64,000 nucleotides of DNA from Aselliscus stoliczkanus. Its lineage: Eukaryota; Chordata; Mammalia; Chiroptera; Hipposideridae. A model generated the notes under the pieces. The model saw nothing but the letters and a program-made list of their open reading frames with translations, had not been told where the DNA came from and made no database searches. Location of the stretch: NCBI GenBank assembly GCA_033961575.1, contig CM066731.1:129759001-129823000 (forward strand). The letters are read 5' to 3'. Position 1 is the stretch's first letter. Every line of letters begins with the position of its first letter. A program made the position numbers and the translations under genes. This document shows, in pieces, positions 10,981 to 22,321 of this stretch.

Positions 10981-11409
10981 TTTTTTTTAAGATTTTATTG
11001 GGGAATTGGGAGAGGGAAACAGTGTTGGGGAATTGGGGAAGGGGACCAAAGAAGTTGTTGTCCTTCAATCTTAGTTTTGGAGCTAGCTCAGCTGCAAGTC
11101 CACTCACCATCTGGCTGCCGGTTGGTAGCTCGCGACTGCTCAGGTCAAGGTGCCGTGTTCAATCTTAGTTGCAGGTGGACTGGGGGTGTGGGTGTGGAAT
11201 TTGCACAGCACCCCATCCCATGCTGGAGTTGAGCCGGCAACCTTGTTGTTAGGAGCACGTGCTCTCACCAGCTGAGCCATCCTGCCACGTGTTGGCAGCT
11301 CAGCAGCAGCTCAGCTCTGGCGCAGCTCACTGGCCCATGTAGGAATCAAACCAGTGACCCTGTTGCTCAGAGCTCGCGCTCTTAACCAACTGAGCCACTC
11401 GGCCGGCCC
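10981..11409 (-). mobile_element. tRNA-derived SINE, two-headed composite
   Basis: The reverse complement begins GGCCGGCCGAGTGGCTCAGT, with an A-box-like TGGCTCAGTTGG and a B-box-like GGTTTGATTCC. A second tRNA-like head follows ('atggctcagctggtgaga'), and the copy ends in the CCCCAATAAAATCTT tail. It is flanked by a near-perfect 17-bp direct repeat 'caagYtctgccaatttt' (10964-10980 and 11410-11426). It belongs to the same family as the other SINEs here but is a different subfamily from the 11,957 copy. Confidence 0.85.
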
Positions 11410-11429
11410 CAAGCTCTGCCAATTTTAAT

Positions 11430-11945
11430 AGCCACATTCCATTAGGAAACAGCAGAATAAAAAGAATGGACATTAAAGATGTAAATGTGAAGTTCTTACA
11501 CTCAGTAAAATTCATGTGTGATATTACTAGCTCCATTTATTTTTTTATGTCCTCTGTTCAGCTATTTTAGTTAACACTAGTATTTTTAAACTTGGAATCT
11601 GCTTATCACTCACTCGCAGTAAATGGGATTGGATGGAGGGCCAGTGGTGATATGTAAATCAGATGTGGCCAGCAGCTTCCCACTTTTCCCTGTTCTCAGT
11701 GATTAATCAGGGATACCCAGGTGATGCCATCAGAGCCAATGAGATGTCTGCAGATATTAAGGAGACTTTTGGGATAGAGGGAGGTGCAGTTTGCCACTGA
11801 AATGGAATCTGAAATTATGTAAGTTCTGGAGTGGCTGAAGAACTCTTGCTTCTGTAAGGGAGGAGCCTATCTGCAAATGGACCAGGAAATGGAGCTGGAA
11901 ATAAGCCAGATCCTAGTGACATACTTTGAGCCTCTGCATCAAGAG
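11430..11945. other. Unassigned sequence between two SINEs
   Basis: No gene is recognised. The block 11,600-11,945 may be part of an old LTR-type repeat into which the next SINE inserted, but I could not match it to a family. Confidence 0.3.
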
Positions 11946-11956
11946 AAACTGGAAGG

Positions 11957-12413
11957 GGCCGGCCGAGTGGCGCATTGGTTAAGAATTGGCTTGGGACACC
12001 ACCTCTGAGCAGCAGGGCCCCAGTTTGGATCCCACATATGAGGGCCAGTGACACTGCCCTCTATAGCTAAGGTGGTGAACAACAGCTCAACCTGGAGCTG
12101 GGCTGCTGTGAGTATCCAGCAACGGCATAGGCTGCAGTGGGGCTGCAGTGGGCTGCCATGCTACTGTGAATGGCTGGCAGCCGGCGTGAGCTGCCAAGAG
12201 CCACTGTGAATGGCCGTCCAGTGGCCAATGACCGATCTGCCTCACCCAGGAAGAGCGCAATGATGATACCAACATGGGCCAATGAAGCAATGTCCTCCAC
12301 AACTAGACTGAAGAACAAAAAGGACAGCAACTTGTGTGTTCCCCTTCCTTGATTCCCCAACTCTGTTCCCCTCCCCCAATTCCCCAATAAAATCTTAAAA
12401 AACAACAACAAAT
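11957..12413 (+). mobile_element. tRNA-derived SINE, long composite
   Basis: The copy starts GGCCGGCCGAGTGGCGCATT, has the B-box region 'cagtttggatcccacatat', then a GC-rich body with repeated 'ggctgcagtggg' and 'gtgaatggc' segments. It ends 'ccccaattccccaataaaa' with an A/C-rich tail. It is flanked by an 11-bp direct repeat 'aaactggaagg' (11946-11956 and 12414-12424). The tRNA-like head is not a tRNA gene: the cloverleaf is not preserved. Confidence 0.88.
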
Positions 12414-12433
12414 AAACTGGAAGGAGATTTGAC

Positions 12434-12552
12434 TTTGGGCAGTGAACACACGATGCACTATACAGATGATGTATTATAGAACTGTAGACTGGAAACCTAT
12501 TTAATTGTATTAACCAGCATTACCCCAATATATTTAATAAAATTAAAAAAGA
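12434..12552 (+). repeat. L1 3'-end fragment
   Basis: 'gtattatagaactgtagac', 'tgtattaaccagcattacc' and 'ccccaatatatttaataaa' correspond to the 3' terminus of a mammalian L1 subfamily, followed by an A-rich end. The body of the element is not recognisable upstream, where the SINE lies. Confidence 0.55.
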
Positions 12553-13200
12553 TAAACCTATTCCTAGAAGTTCAATTTCATTATCTTTAAATTATTTTTT
12601 TCTTAATCTATTTTGAATTATGTTTTTTTCTTGCAATGAAAAAGTTTTCATTGATAAAAATTATACACAAAGAACAATAACCAACTATACAGCACAGTGT
12701 GCATGCTGGATGCAACTGTAATGACAGCAATTCTTTCACTTATTAGTTCCCAATTTAATTTTTATGAGAGATGGAGTCATTTAGAAAATTGATGAACACT
12801 ATGTACCCAATACTGAGAAAAATGCTCCTAAACAGATAATACAGTGTCAAGAGGCTCATGGATTTTTTGATGCCCATATGTAGACTCCAGGTTAAGGGCC
12901 CAGAGCTATGGTCAGAAAGTAAGCCCTTAAAATTTTTTATTTCTGGGATTTTTTTTTGAGGTGTTTTTTTTTTACTTTCTCCTGTATGATCAAATTTTAG
13001 ATTATGTTCTAGAGATGCTTGACAATAATGCATGTTTGCTGGTTTTATATAGGAAATTTTATCCTAAATAAATCAATCTTATTAATAGGATTCAAGTTCA
13101 ATAATTTATAAATATTCTATCATTATTTTTATATTTATAATGATATTTGTATATTTTGATGATAGTAATAATGATCCACAACAGTTAAGTATTGTTGATT
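12553..13200. other. Unique AT-rich sequence, nothing recognised
   Basis: No coding or repeat signature is seen. Short T runs occur at 12,597 and 12,951-12,972. Confidence 0.4.
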
Positions 13201-13204
13201 GATT

Positions 13205-13600
13205 TATGTCGTCTAAAAAATAAAGAGACCAGACCGTTGAATCTTCGGGTCTTTATATAATAATGCAATCCCTGATTTCTTTCTACTTCTACTTTCTTAA
13301 TAATTTTTCCATTATTTTTTTGGGGGAAGGGCTAATTCTCTATCATTTGGGATGTGTTTCTTGTTAGCCACATAGAGTTCAAAAAATTTTAGCAAATTGA
13401 AATTTGTTTTGAATTCAATGAGAGTGTTTGCCTTTACCTGAGGAATTTAGTGCATTTATTTTTTCCTTAATGTATGTTATGCTTGATCCTCTGTCATCTT
13501 GCTTTTATGTTCCTTTTGGCTTTATTTTCTATTTATAAGGACTGGGTTTTTTGTTTTTTTCACTTTATCTTCTGCAGTAGGTATACTATTTTTAAAATTT
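13205..13600 (-). repeat. Degraded L1 ORF2-like sequence
   Basis: The T-rich plus strand with 'gagagtgtttgcctttacc', 'gaatttagtgcatttatt' and 'cttgatcctctgtcatctt' resembles the reverse complement of the 5' part of an old L1 ORF2. It is highly diverged. Confidence 0.4.
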
Positions 13601-13604
13601 TATG

Positions 13605-13990
13605 AATTAGCTATCTCTTTCTGTGTAACAAACCACCTTAAAATTAAGTGTCTTTAAAGACCATTTATTTAACTCAGATTCAGTGGGTTAGCAATTTAGG
13701 GTGAAATTCAGTGGCTCCTTCATGCATTCATAGGGTGGCTTTTGTTCTGGCTGTCTGCTGTGATGACAGAGAGGCACTTGGGCTATATGTCATCAAGCAG
13801 GCTTATACTCACGATGACGTAGCAGGATTCAAAAACATAGGATGTCTAGAGGGTGAAGCCACGGGTCATAAAGAAAAATTTATTGAGAAGCTACTTCCAG
13901 GGATCAGAACTGTGTCTTAATCAAGGAACATTTCCCTCCTCCAAGCAGGGGCACCTATGTAACATTTGCTTAGCTGGAGTTCATAATTTC
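13605..13990 (-). repeat. MaLR/MLT1-like LTR, reverse orientation
   Basis: 'tctgtgtaacaaaccacct' followed by 'aaaattaagtgtctttaaag' and 'ttcagtgggttagcaattt' matches the reverse complement of the 3' part of MLT1-type LTRs. The remainder is diverged. Confidence 0.5.
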
Positions 13991-14156
13991 TATGGACCAT
14001 GACTGTTACCTGCCTTTGATCCTTCTCTTTTTTGAATGGGTGTGTCTTCTGTGGGCATCCTGCTATATTTCACTATTGTACATTAGGTGTGTACATTGGG
14101 TAGATAACTTGACTTTTTAGGTCAGAAATTTCTAGGTCAAGAGGAGCTGCCTCCAG

Positions 14157-14612
14157 GGCTGGCCAAGTGGCACATTGGCTAAGAGCTGGCTTGGGATGCC
14201 AGTGGCCCTGGTTCGGATCCCACATATGAGGGTCAGTGACACTGCCCTCTACAGCTAACAACAGCTCCACCTGGAGCTGGGCTGTGAGTCCTGGCGACGG
14301 TGTAGGCTGCAGCCCCTGCTGCAGTGGGCTGCCATGGGCTCCAGTGAGTGGCCGGCACCCAGGGTGAGTGGCTGGCAGCCGGTGTGAGCTGCCAATAGCT
14401 GCAGTGAGCCACCATCCAGAGGCCGGCAACCTATCTGCCTCACCTGGGAAGAGCATAATGACGATACCAACATGGGCCAGTGAAGCAATGTCCACCACAA
14501 CTAGACTGAAGAACGAAAAGACAGCAACTTGTCTGTTCCTCTTCCTGAATTCCCCAATGCTGTTTCCCTCCCCTAATTCCCCAATAAAAAATCTTTAAAA
14601 AAAAAAAAAAAA
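14157..14612 (+). mobile_element. tRNA-derived SINE, long composite, with intact target-site duplication
   Basis: It has the same architecture as the 11,957 copy: GGCTGGCCAAGTGGCACATT head, B-box region 'ggttcggatcccacatatg', GC-rich body, 'ccctaattccccaataaa' tail and an A run. A perfect 16-bp direct repeat 'gaggagctgcctccag' flanks it (14141-14156 and 14613-14628). The intact duplication suggests one of the younger insertions in the window. Confidence 0.92.
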
Positions 14613-14839
14613 GAGGAGCTGCCTCCAGAGCAGATGTAGATTTCCAGATACTGCACTTTGAGCACGATGCAGTGATTAGATTAGACTTTGGGATGTCTTG
14701 GGGGAAGTGAGTATATTTTGCCAGACATCAGGTCATGGTAAATTGTTTGCAGAATTGGCCACAACTATTTTATTACCATCTCCATGCCCTTTTTCAGATT
14801 TTTCTATCAGGAGTTACAGTCGATTTTTTTATCCCTCAA

Positions 14840-15243
14840 GTCTAGGCTAGCCCTGTAATTTTCTTTGATCTACAAAATGCAATGAAAGTGTAATCATGTT
14901 CCAGGCCTGGACCTCAAGAGATCTTGCATGCTTCCAAATTGTTTTCTTTAGAAGCTTCCCCTTGTTGCCATGTGAAAAAGCCTGGGCCATCATGCCAGAA
15001 CATGCATGACAACATGGAACGAAGATGAGCTGTCCCAACAGAGACCACCCTAAACTCATTAGTCCCCCGCCCACCTGGCAGCTGACTTCAGATGCATTAG
15101 TAAGGCCAGCTGAGAACAGAACAGTTGGGGAGCTGAACACAGTCTAAATTGTTTATCCACAGAATCTTGAGCTAAATAAATGCTTGTTTTAGCCCAGTCA
15201 GCTTTAGGGTGTTTTGTTACACAGTAAAATTTAACTGATAAAC
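14840..15243 (+). repeat. MaLR/MLT1-type LTR remnant
   Basis: The 3' half is characteristic: 'gagctaaataaatgcttg' (poly(A)-signal region), 'ttttagcccagtcagcttt' and 'gtgttttgttacacagtaa', ending near 'aactgata'. The upstream part ('cgaagatgagctgtccc') fits the same LTR class. No internal retroviral sequence is attached. Confidence 0.6.
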
Positions 15244-15429
15244 TCTTCCACTAGTTCATTTTCAATTTTTTCAAATACATTCTAGAATGTAATGTCTTCA
15301 TCAAATTCAATAAAAATGAAATGACTTTTGAACCTCTTGCTATGAATGATGAAGAATTTACACACATTTACTTTTAGTATCAGATGAATATTATATTTTT
15401 ATTTAGATATTGTTCCATGTATTTAACTG

Positions 15430-15510
15430 TTGGGTCGTCAGAAAAGTCATGACATATTTTTTTTATGTTTTTCATTGCAAAAATGCATCATGACTTTTCC
15501 GACAACCCAA
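15430..15510. mobile_element. 81-bp mariner-type MITE
   Basis: The terminal inverted repeats are 23 bp: left TTGGGTCGTCAGAAAAGTCA (15,430 on) and right ending GACTTTTCCGACAACCCAA (to 15,510), with two mismatches. The right flank begins TA; the left flank has lost its TA. The centre also has hairpin character (TTTTTC..GCAAAAA). Size and layout parallel primate MADE1, a miniature derived from a mariner. It has no coding capacity. Confidence 0.85.
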
Positions 15511-16007
15511 TATATCAGTGTTTCTCCACAGACCTTTTGTATGTACTATTTTTCTTATTATCAAATGAATATTTGTATTGATCATTCATTTGGGAAGAGT
15601 TTATCTCTGCATACTTTTTTAAGAGAAGAGTTCATGGGTTGTTTATTTTCTATAGTCCTTTTCTTTTCAGTGGCTTTTGCACATGAACAACCTTAGCACA
15701 ACTTTTCTTCAAAAACAATGCTTCACTCTTTTAGAAGGCAGTGTCTTGGAGGAGAATGAGTTTTATTTATTTATTTTTAAATATTGATTCCATGTATTCT
15801 TCCTGAATTGTTTATGGTCTTTTTCCCCTTCATCTCTGAAGTGGTTATTTTCCAGGTGATTTCTAAGCATGGCTCTCTACTCATCAATGTTGCATGTAAC
15901 ATAGAATCTTTCTGAACTACAGGCTAAGATCTTTTTTATAGTTCAAGACAATGTTCTGCTCTTTATTGATTATTGATTTGATTTCATTTGTTCTCATCTG
16001 TCCTTGC
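15511..16007. other. Unique sequence, nothing recognised
   Basis: This is T-rich sequence without repeat or gene signature. It forms the left flank of the L1 insertion that follows and continues after it at about 16,875. Confidence 0.4.
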
Positions 16008-16023
16008 AAATGCCCATTTTCTT

Positions 16024-16858
16024 TTTTTTAAAAAATTTAAACATTTTCCAGTTACAGTTGACATACAATATTATCTTAGTTTCAAGTGTACAATGTAGTG
16101 ATTAGGCATTTTATGAGGTGATCACCCCAATAAATCTAGTACCCATCTGATAACAAACATAGTTATTACATTATTGACTGTGTTCCTTATGCTGTACTTT
16201 ACATCCCCATGACTATTTTATAACTACCAATTTCTTAATCCCTTCCCCTTTTTCTCCCATTTCCCCTAACCCACTTCTATCTGGCAACCATCAGCCTGTT
16301 CCCTGCATCTGTAAGTTTGTTTCTGTTTTGTTTGTTTGTTTTGTTCTTTAGATTCTCCATATAAGTGAAATCATATGGTATTTGTCTTTCTCTGTATGAC
16401 TTATTTCATTTAATAATACCCTCTAGATCCATAAGAGTTGTTGCAAATGGCATGATTTCATTCTTTTTAATGTGTGAATAATATTCCATTGTATGTACCA
16501 CATCTTTATTCATTTGTCTATTGATTGACACTTAGGTTGTTCCCATATCTTGGCTATTGTAAATAATGCTCTAATGACCATAGGGATGCATATGTCTTTT
16601 CAAATTAGTATTTTTGGATTTCTTTGGCTAAATACCCAAAAGTGGGATTGCTGGGTCATATAGTAGTGCTATTTTTAATTTTTTGAGGAACCTCCATACT
16701 GATTTCCATAGTGGTTGTACCAATTTTCCATTCCACTCACAGTGCACAAGGATTCCCTTTTCTTCATGTCCTTGCCAACACTTGTTGTTTGTTGATCTAT
16801 TGATGATAGCCATTCTGACATTGTGAGATGACATCTCATTGTGGTTTTAATTTGCAGC
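16024..16858 (-). mobile_element. L1 LINE 3' end, 5'-truncated, with target-site duplication
   Basis: The minus strand carries the L1 ORF2 C-terminus with '[10 protein letters not shown]' preceded by a 'LKKLKIALL' block (about 16,628-16,690), followed by 3'UTR sequence to the A-rich end at 16,024. The 835-bp insert is bounded by an imperfect 16-bp direct repeat 'aaRtgccYattttctt' (16,008-16,023 and 16,859-16,874). It is a classic 5'-truncated retrotransposition product. Confidence 0.88.
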
Positions 16859-17039
16859 AAGTGCCTATTTTCTTAAGTTTGATTTTTTTGTCTGTCATTT
16901 TTACGTTAATAATTTTCCAACTTTTGCCCATATTTTTCTCATTCTTGGACAGCTTCTTTGGTTTTTCTTCTAAATCAGTGTTTCAATTTTTGCTATACTA
17001 ATCTCATAGCCAGTGGATTGGGAATCCAGGCATGGCTTA

Positions 17040-17475
17040 CCTATTAGCTAAGTCCTTCATCTTAGAGTGTCTTATAAGGTTGCAATCAAGATGTTGGCTG
17101 GAGCTACATTCTCAACTGAACTCTCAACTGAAGGAGTAGCTGCTTCCAAGTTCATGTGCATGCCTTTGTTGATAGGATTCAATTCCCCAAAGGCTTTTGG
17201 CTCCTTCCATTCCTTGTTGTATGTATGGACAATTACAACTTGGAAGCTGTCTTCCACAGAGTGAGATAGTAAGAGAGCGAGAACCCTATATGGAACCAAA
17301 TCTCTTCATCACCTAATCTAGCAAGTGACATTTAATCACTTATGTAGTATTTTGTTTGTTAAGTGAGTCACTAAGTTCATCCTACACTCAGGGGATGGGA
17401 TTGCACAAAGGATTATAATAGCAGGAAGCAGGGATCATTGGGGGCCATTTTGGAGGCTTCCTGCCATAGGATTTT
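17040..17475 (-). repeat. MaLR-like / old mammalian interspersed repeat
   Basis: The block from 'cttataaggttgcaatcaa' to 'gatcattgggggccatttt' matches a recurrent mammalian repeat that I associate with the MaLR LTR class in reverse orientation, including 'agtgagtcactaagttca' and 'gggattgcacaaagg'. The exact family is uncertain. Confidence 0.5.
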
Positions 17476-17479
17476 ACTC

Positions 17480-18865
17480 AGTCACATGTATTACTCCACC
17501 TGTTTAGTCAGATATAATCATATTTCTAGGGTTTCTGTTGGTTACTATTAGGAATTTTAATAATGTTCTCAAAACTTTATCTTGTAGGCTATTACTTAAA
17601 ACAGTTTATCTTCCCTCGTGCTATTTTATGTGAAGACAGCTGGGTTCTCATACTTCCATCAGGTATCTTCCCATCTTTATGTTCCAAATCGTCCGTGTTA
17701 AATAGCACTGTAAATATTGTCAAGGCTTATAGGATTTATGCTCTATGCTAGCTAGAATTAAAATGGTATCTTCTGTGACTTGTTGATGGCTTGATTCTGT
17801 GAAATAAAAATCAATAAACAGAGATTATCATACAACATATATGTAAGCATTATTCACTGCAGGAACTACTCTGGGAAATTTTACTATTTCTTTGATAAAT
17901 GTCATTCTTCCATTTTTTCTTCTCTTCCCTTTTCCTTCCTCCTTTTCTCCTCTCCTCTTTTTTTTCTTTCTCCATCTCTTATTTTGGATATTGTTGCCCC
18001 TGGGACTCCTTTATATTACCCATCATTTCTCTATTATTTTCTATCTTCTGGATTTTGTTTTGTTTTGTTTCTGCTCTTTATTCTGGGAAATTTTCTCAAC
18101 CTTATCTCTCAGCCTTTGTCAAATATTTCAGCTATCCACATTTTTATTTCTGAGATCTCTTTTCTATTCCATGTACCTATAATATTTGACAATATTAAAG
18201 TATATAAATATATAAAATAAATAGTTGAAAAAATATAAGAGTAATGAATTTTTTATGGTTTATTCAGTTTAATCAAATAGTGAAAAATACACAGGGAAAA
18301 CTTTGTACATTTTATGTCATGTCCTTTTTTATACTTGAATAACTTTCCCAATATTTAAAATATCAAGCTCTCTTTTATGTTCGATAGGAGTTATTTAAAG
18401 GTTCAGCGCTTTTACCTGTGGGCTTTTCTTTGCATATTCACCCAGGTTTAAATTATCACCTGCATTCTAATGACTACTGAATGAGTCTATAACTTTGCCT
18501 TTATTTTCTAGTCTGGCTCTTCTTTTGTGTTCCATCAACCTATAGAATATTTTTACTACCTATCTGTTACTTAAACTTGACATGCCCAAAGCCAGACTTA
18601 TTATTTTGGCACCACCATTCTTCCTGTCATATTAGCTCACAACTTTGAGAAGTCAGTATGATTTTCAATGAGTGAAAATTCAGATGTATAAAATGTAACA
18701 TCCTTTATTTTCCTATAATGAAAATATAATTATATTTTCACCTCATGCATCATTCCTTCTATAGTAAGTAATAAAGCAAACCAATCAATTCAAGAAAATT
18801 CAGCCACTTTAATGATGTCTTAATCATTAAACTCAGTCAAATTCAGTGAGCCCCCACTCATATTT
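17480..18865. other. Unique AT-rich sequence, nothing recognised
   Basis: A pyrimidine-rich tract lies at 17,905-17,975. No gene or repeat family could be named. The open frames here are composition-driven. Confidence 0.4.
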
Positions 18866-18960
18866 AATATTTATATTATATATTTATATATACACACATA
18901 TATACATATATATTGACTATATATTATATATTTTTATACGTTTATATATAAAAATATTTT
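18866..18960. repeat. Imperfect AT microsatellite
   Basis: The tract consists of TATATA/TATTTA/TACACA runs with interruptions. Confidence 0.7.
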
Positions 18961-19920
18961 TCCTGATCTTTTTCTCTTCATTGCAGAGGTGCACTGTTGG
19001 TGGAGAGGGATCCCGGTTCAGTCAGGATCTGCCCTCCACTGCCATTGGCTGAGATGTATACTCCTCCTGCTATCATTCTTGATTGTCAGCATCAGTTCTT
19101 GCTTTTACTAAGATGTCTTCGAGTACCACACAATGTAGGAACTGAGGATCCAAAGTCCCTTTCTGCTGCCATAATTTTTCATCAACATATCTGACACCCC
19201 TGTGGGCCACCAATGCTCAAATAATTTCAGTTGCTTGCAGACCCCTTTCCAGGGTTGCGAAGATATAGGACCATCGTCAAGACATACGTGACTGAGACAT
19301 CACAAGTCCTGATGCCATTGTGGTGAACAAAAAGGAGGATACTCTTTCACTCCATCCTTGGATCCCTAAGGATAAAGGAGGGCTGTGCATTTTTCTGCCT
19401 CTTTTTGATCTATACCACTTAGGGATGTGGAGGAGGCAGAGGAATGTGGATGGAGGCAGTTCAAAGTCCTTACTCTGAGTATCTAAACTCTCTCCTTCCC
19501 ACCTAATTATCTTCTGCCTTTCTAGGGGGAGCTTGCATGGAGGGAGGGCAGCAAAAACTTTTTTAACAATTTTCCTTTATAATCCTCTGTGTTATATGCA
19601 CGATGCAGTATTATTATTATTTATTCTAATTTAATTTAGAACAAAGGATTTTGTTTTGTTGTTTTGTTTTGTTTTTATTCTTATCCCTCTTTGACATCCC
19701 ATATAGAGCAAAGCCTGCCTCATGTCCCCCAGCCCAGTTGGAGGTGGGTCAGAAGGTTAACACACTTGTGGAGAAAACACATCAGTTAAGACTTCCAATC
19801 ACCTGTTAAGTTTGGACTTACCTTTAATTCCTTCCTCTTTTTTGGCTTCCAAATCCAAGTTCCAAGACCTCTCTTTTCTTTAAAATAACTTTCCTTATTT
19901 GTGCTTTTCTTTCAATTCTG
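18961..19920. other. Unique sequence, nothing recognised
   Basis: Composition is more balanced than on either side, with a (TTTTG)n patch at 19,650-19,676. No repeat or exon could be supported. Confidence 0.4.
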
Positions 19921-19924
19921 ACAG

Positions 19925-20400
19925 CTACTGCCCTAGTGACGACCTTATCAAATACCAGGATTACTGAAATGGCCTCTCAGCAGATCTTAGAAGCTCAAAG
20001 TCTCTTGTAGTTTGAATCTGTCTTCTGTGTTGTTGCTGGGATATTTTTCTTTAAACACGACTTTTATCATTTTACTCCTCTCGTCAAAAGTCTACAGTGG
20101 TTGCCCACTAGGTCAAATTCAAAAGAATTTGCTTGACTTCTGGGCCAACTGTAATAGAGATTCACTTTATCTATGAAACCTTAGTTCTCACTAGTCTCCG
20201 TGAGAGCTTTACAAGTTGGTTTTCTTATTTTCTGTATTAGTCATGCTAATTTTTGCCTTTGAACTTATGCTGCATCTCTTGCCAGTAATGCCTGCTCCTC
20301 TTATTTCTTGTTAAACCAATTTTAACCACCCTTCAGACCCTTCAAACCTCACCCTTTCATGATGTCTCTTCCCCAGTGAAAACAATTCATACTGGTCCCC
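19925..20400 (+). repeat. L2 LINE fragment, degraded
   Basis: Landmarks in plus orientation are 'cattttactcctctcgtca', 'gtctacagtggttgcccac', 'tcaaattcaaaagaatttg' and 'ccttcagacccttcaaacc', which follow the order of the L2 consensus 3' region. There is no open frame. Confidence 0.6.
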
Positions 20401-20405
20401 CTTGC

Positions 20406-20602
20406 CTTGGATCGGATGTTCACAAACTTTCCTGAAGATTAGAATCATCTAGCGGTGGAAGTGGCTTTCAAATATCCCAATGCGTAGATTGCATTTCATA
20501 CCAAACAAGTTAGAATGCCTAGGGATGGAAGTCAGGCATCAGTTCAGTTTAAATCCCTAGGTCATTTCAACGTGCAGCAGAGTTTGGGAACCACTGCTTT
20601 TG
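20406..20602. repeat. hAT-Charlie-type MITE remnant
   Basis: 'gttcacaaactttcctgaa' with 'gattagaatcatcta' at the left and 'gcagagtttgggaaccac' at the right form the degraded inverted ends typical of MER5/MER20-like hAT miniatures. The subfamily is not assigned. Confidence 0.55.
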
Positions 20603-20764
20603 GCTTGCTGCAATGTGCTCCAGCTGTACCATAGATTTGCACTTGGCTATTTTGGGCTTAATATTGGTATTTAATTTTTTTTTGTTTGTTTGTTACTCAC
20701 CTAGCATGTAATATGCCAATGGAAAGGAAACAAGTTTTATGCTGATAGAAGAAAAGACTATTGA

Positions 20765-21140
20765 TGCCCCACCCAATCCTCTTGTACTCCTTTTACCCAT
20801 TTGTTCACCCCTCCTGCAGCCGTGGCATGATTTTGATTCCAGTGGCCAGCATTGGTGAACCCTGCTTACTGGCCAACCACAGGCTCCTCCTTAGCTCATG
20901 AACAATGCGCTTGTGAATATGAAGCCCAGCTCCTTTGCTTCTGGTTTAGATACATTTCAGAGTTCCCTGTCTGATCAAGTTGAGGCTGCCCTCCAAGGGA
21001 CTTAGTCAGAAACACATCCTTGAGTGGCTTTCCTCCCTGCCCTGCTTTCCTTACTCCCTGGCTGATGTCTCCTGAGAGCACCTTCATAATAAATCACTTA
21101 CTCATAAAGCCTGCCTCTTGGGAACCTGACCTAAAATACT
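20765..21140 (+). repeat. LTR-like interspersed repeat
   Basis: The 3' part ('ctttccttactccctggct', 'cataataaatcacttactc', 'cttgggaacctgaccta') resembles the R/U5 end of a mammalian LTR with an AATAAA signal. The family is uncertain. Confidence 0.4.
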
Positions 21141-21286
21141 TAACCTTCATTCACTCATAGCTCTCAGTATATATACAAGTAAATGAAGATTCATTAGAAC
21201 AGGGATTCTTGATAAAAGAAATAAGAACACAATTTGATAAAATCTTAGTTAAAGATGCTGAAATATAATATATTCAGGGCTTTTCT

Positions 21287-21760
21287 TTTTTTAAGATTTT
21301 TTTTTTAAATTGGGGAATTGGGGGAGGGGAACAGCATTGACGAATCCAGGAGGGGGAACAGACAAGTTTCTGTCCTTTTGTTCTTCAGTGTAGTTGTGGA
21401 GGACATTGCTTCACTGGCCCATGTTAGTATTATCATTGCGCTCTTCTTGGGTGAGGCAGATCAGTTGCCAGCCTCTGGATGGTCGCTCACCGTGGCTATT
21501 GGCAGCTCACGCTGGCTGCCAGCCACTCACTGTAGCCTATGGCAGCCCACTGTAGCCTATGGCAGCCCACTGTAGCCTATGGCAGCCCACTGCAGCAGGG
21601 GCCTCATCCTACACCGTCGCTGGGGCTCGCACAGCCCAGCTGCATGTGGAGCTGTTGTTAGCTGTAGAGGGCAGTGTCACTGGCCTTCATATGTAGGATC
21701 CAAACCGGGGCCAGTGGCGTCCCAAGCCAGCCCTTAACCAATGCGCCACTCGGCCGGCCC
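21287..21760 (-). mobile_element. tRNA-derived SINE, long composite, with internal tandem duplication
   Basis: The reverse complement starts GGCCGGCCGAGTGGCGCATT and ends in the CCCCAATT...AAAATCTT tail. It is flanked by a 17-bp direct repeat 'atattcagggcttttct' (21,270-21,286 and 21,761-21,777). Inside, a 20-bp unit 'cactgtagcctatggcagcc' is present three times in a row (21,528-21,587), which the other copies lack. Confidence 0.9.
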
Positions 21761-21789
21761 ATATTCAGGGCTTTTCTACAGAATTACAT

Positions 21790-22300
21790 ATACTTTCTTA
21801 TATGTAATTTAAAAATTCTGGACATATTGATATCTTACTTGCGGTAGGAAATATGAGCTAAGTAAAATTTTATCAACAATATTTATAAGAATATCTGAGG
21901 AACAATTTGGGACCAAGCAGTGAGCTTTTTTCTTTTATTTTCATATAATCCTTTATCAGTTATTATGAGGAGATTTGACACTTTAGCACAGAAACACAGC
22001 ACATGAATATACTGTCTTGATGTAATATAATTTTCCCATTTCCACTACCTATTCTTGCCAGACTTCTCTGGAAAAGCTATTTGTACACGTTTCTGTGTTA
22101 TGCAAGTTCCTCGGCTAATGATTTTGTTCTGTTTTCATAAAGCATACTATATATGATGACAAAAAACGGTCTTTGCCATAGCCACAATTCACTGTTTTGT
22201 TTACTTGTCCTCTCTCCCGTTGTATCACAATTAGCAAATGATGTGGCCCTCTTCCCGTGGAAAGTAAACCACCTCCATTTTAGGCTGTGAGATGTAAAAC
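21790..22300. other. Unique sequence, nothing recognised
   Basis: This is non-repetitive AT-rich sequence leading into the CTCF-like/CpG segment. Confidence 0.4.
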
Positions 22301-22306
22301 AAAATT

Positions 22307-22321
22307 CCACTAGATGGCGCC
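22307..22321 (+). promoter_or_regulatory. CTCF-like binding motif
   Basis: CCACTAGATGGCGCC agrees with the CTCF core pattern CCASYAGRKGGCRSY at every core position. The orientation is the same as the second motif at 23,270. Motif match only; occupancy is not shown. Confidence 0.6.

Noticed and set aside
14073..14498. 141-residue minus-strand open frame
   Set aside because: It lies almost wholly within the tRNA-SINE at 14,157 and recurs in related form in other SINE copies; it is antisense to the retroposon, not a gene.
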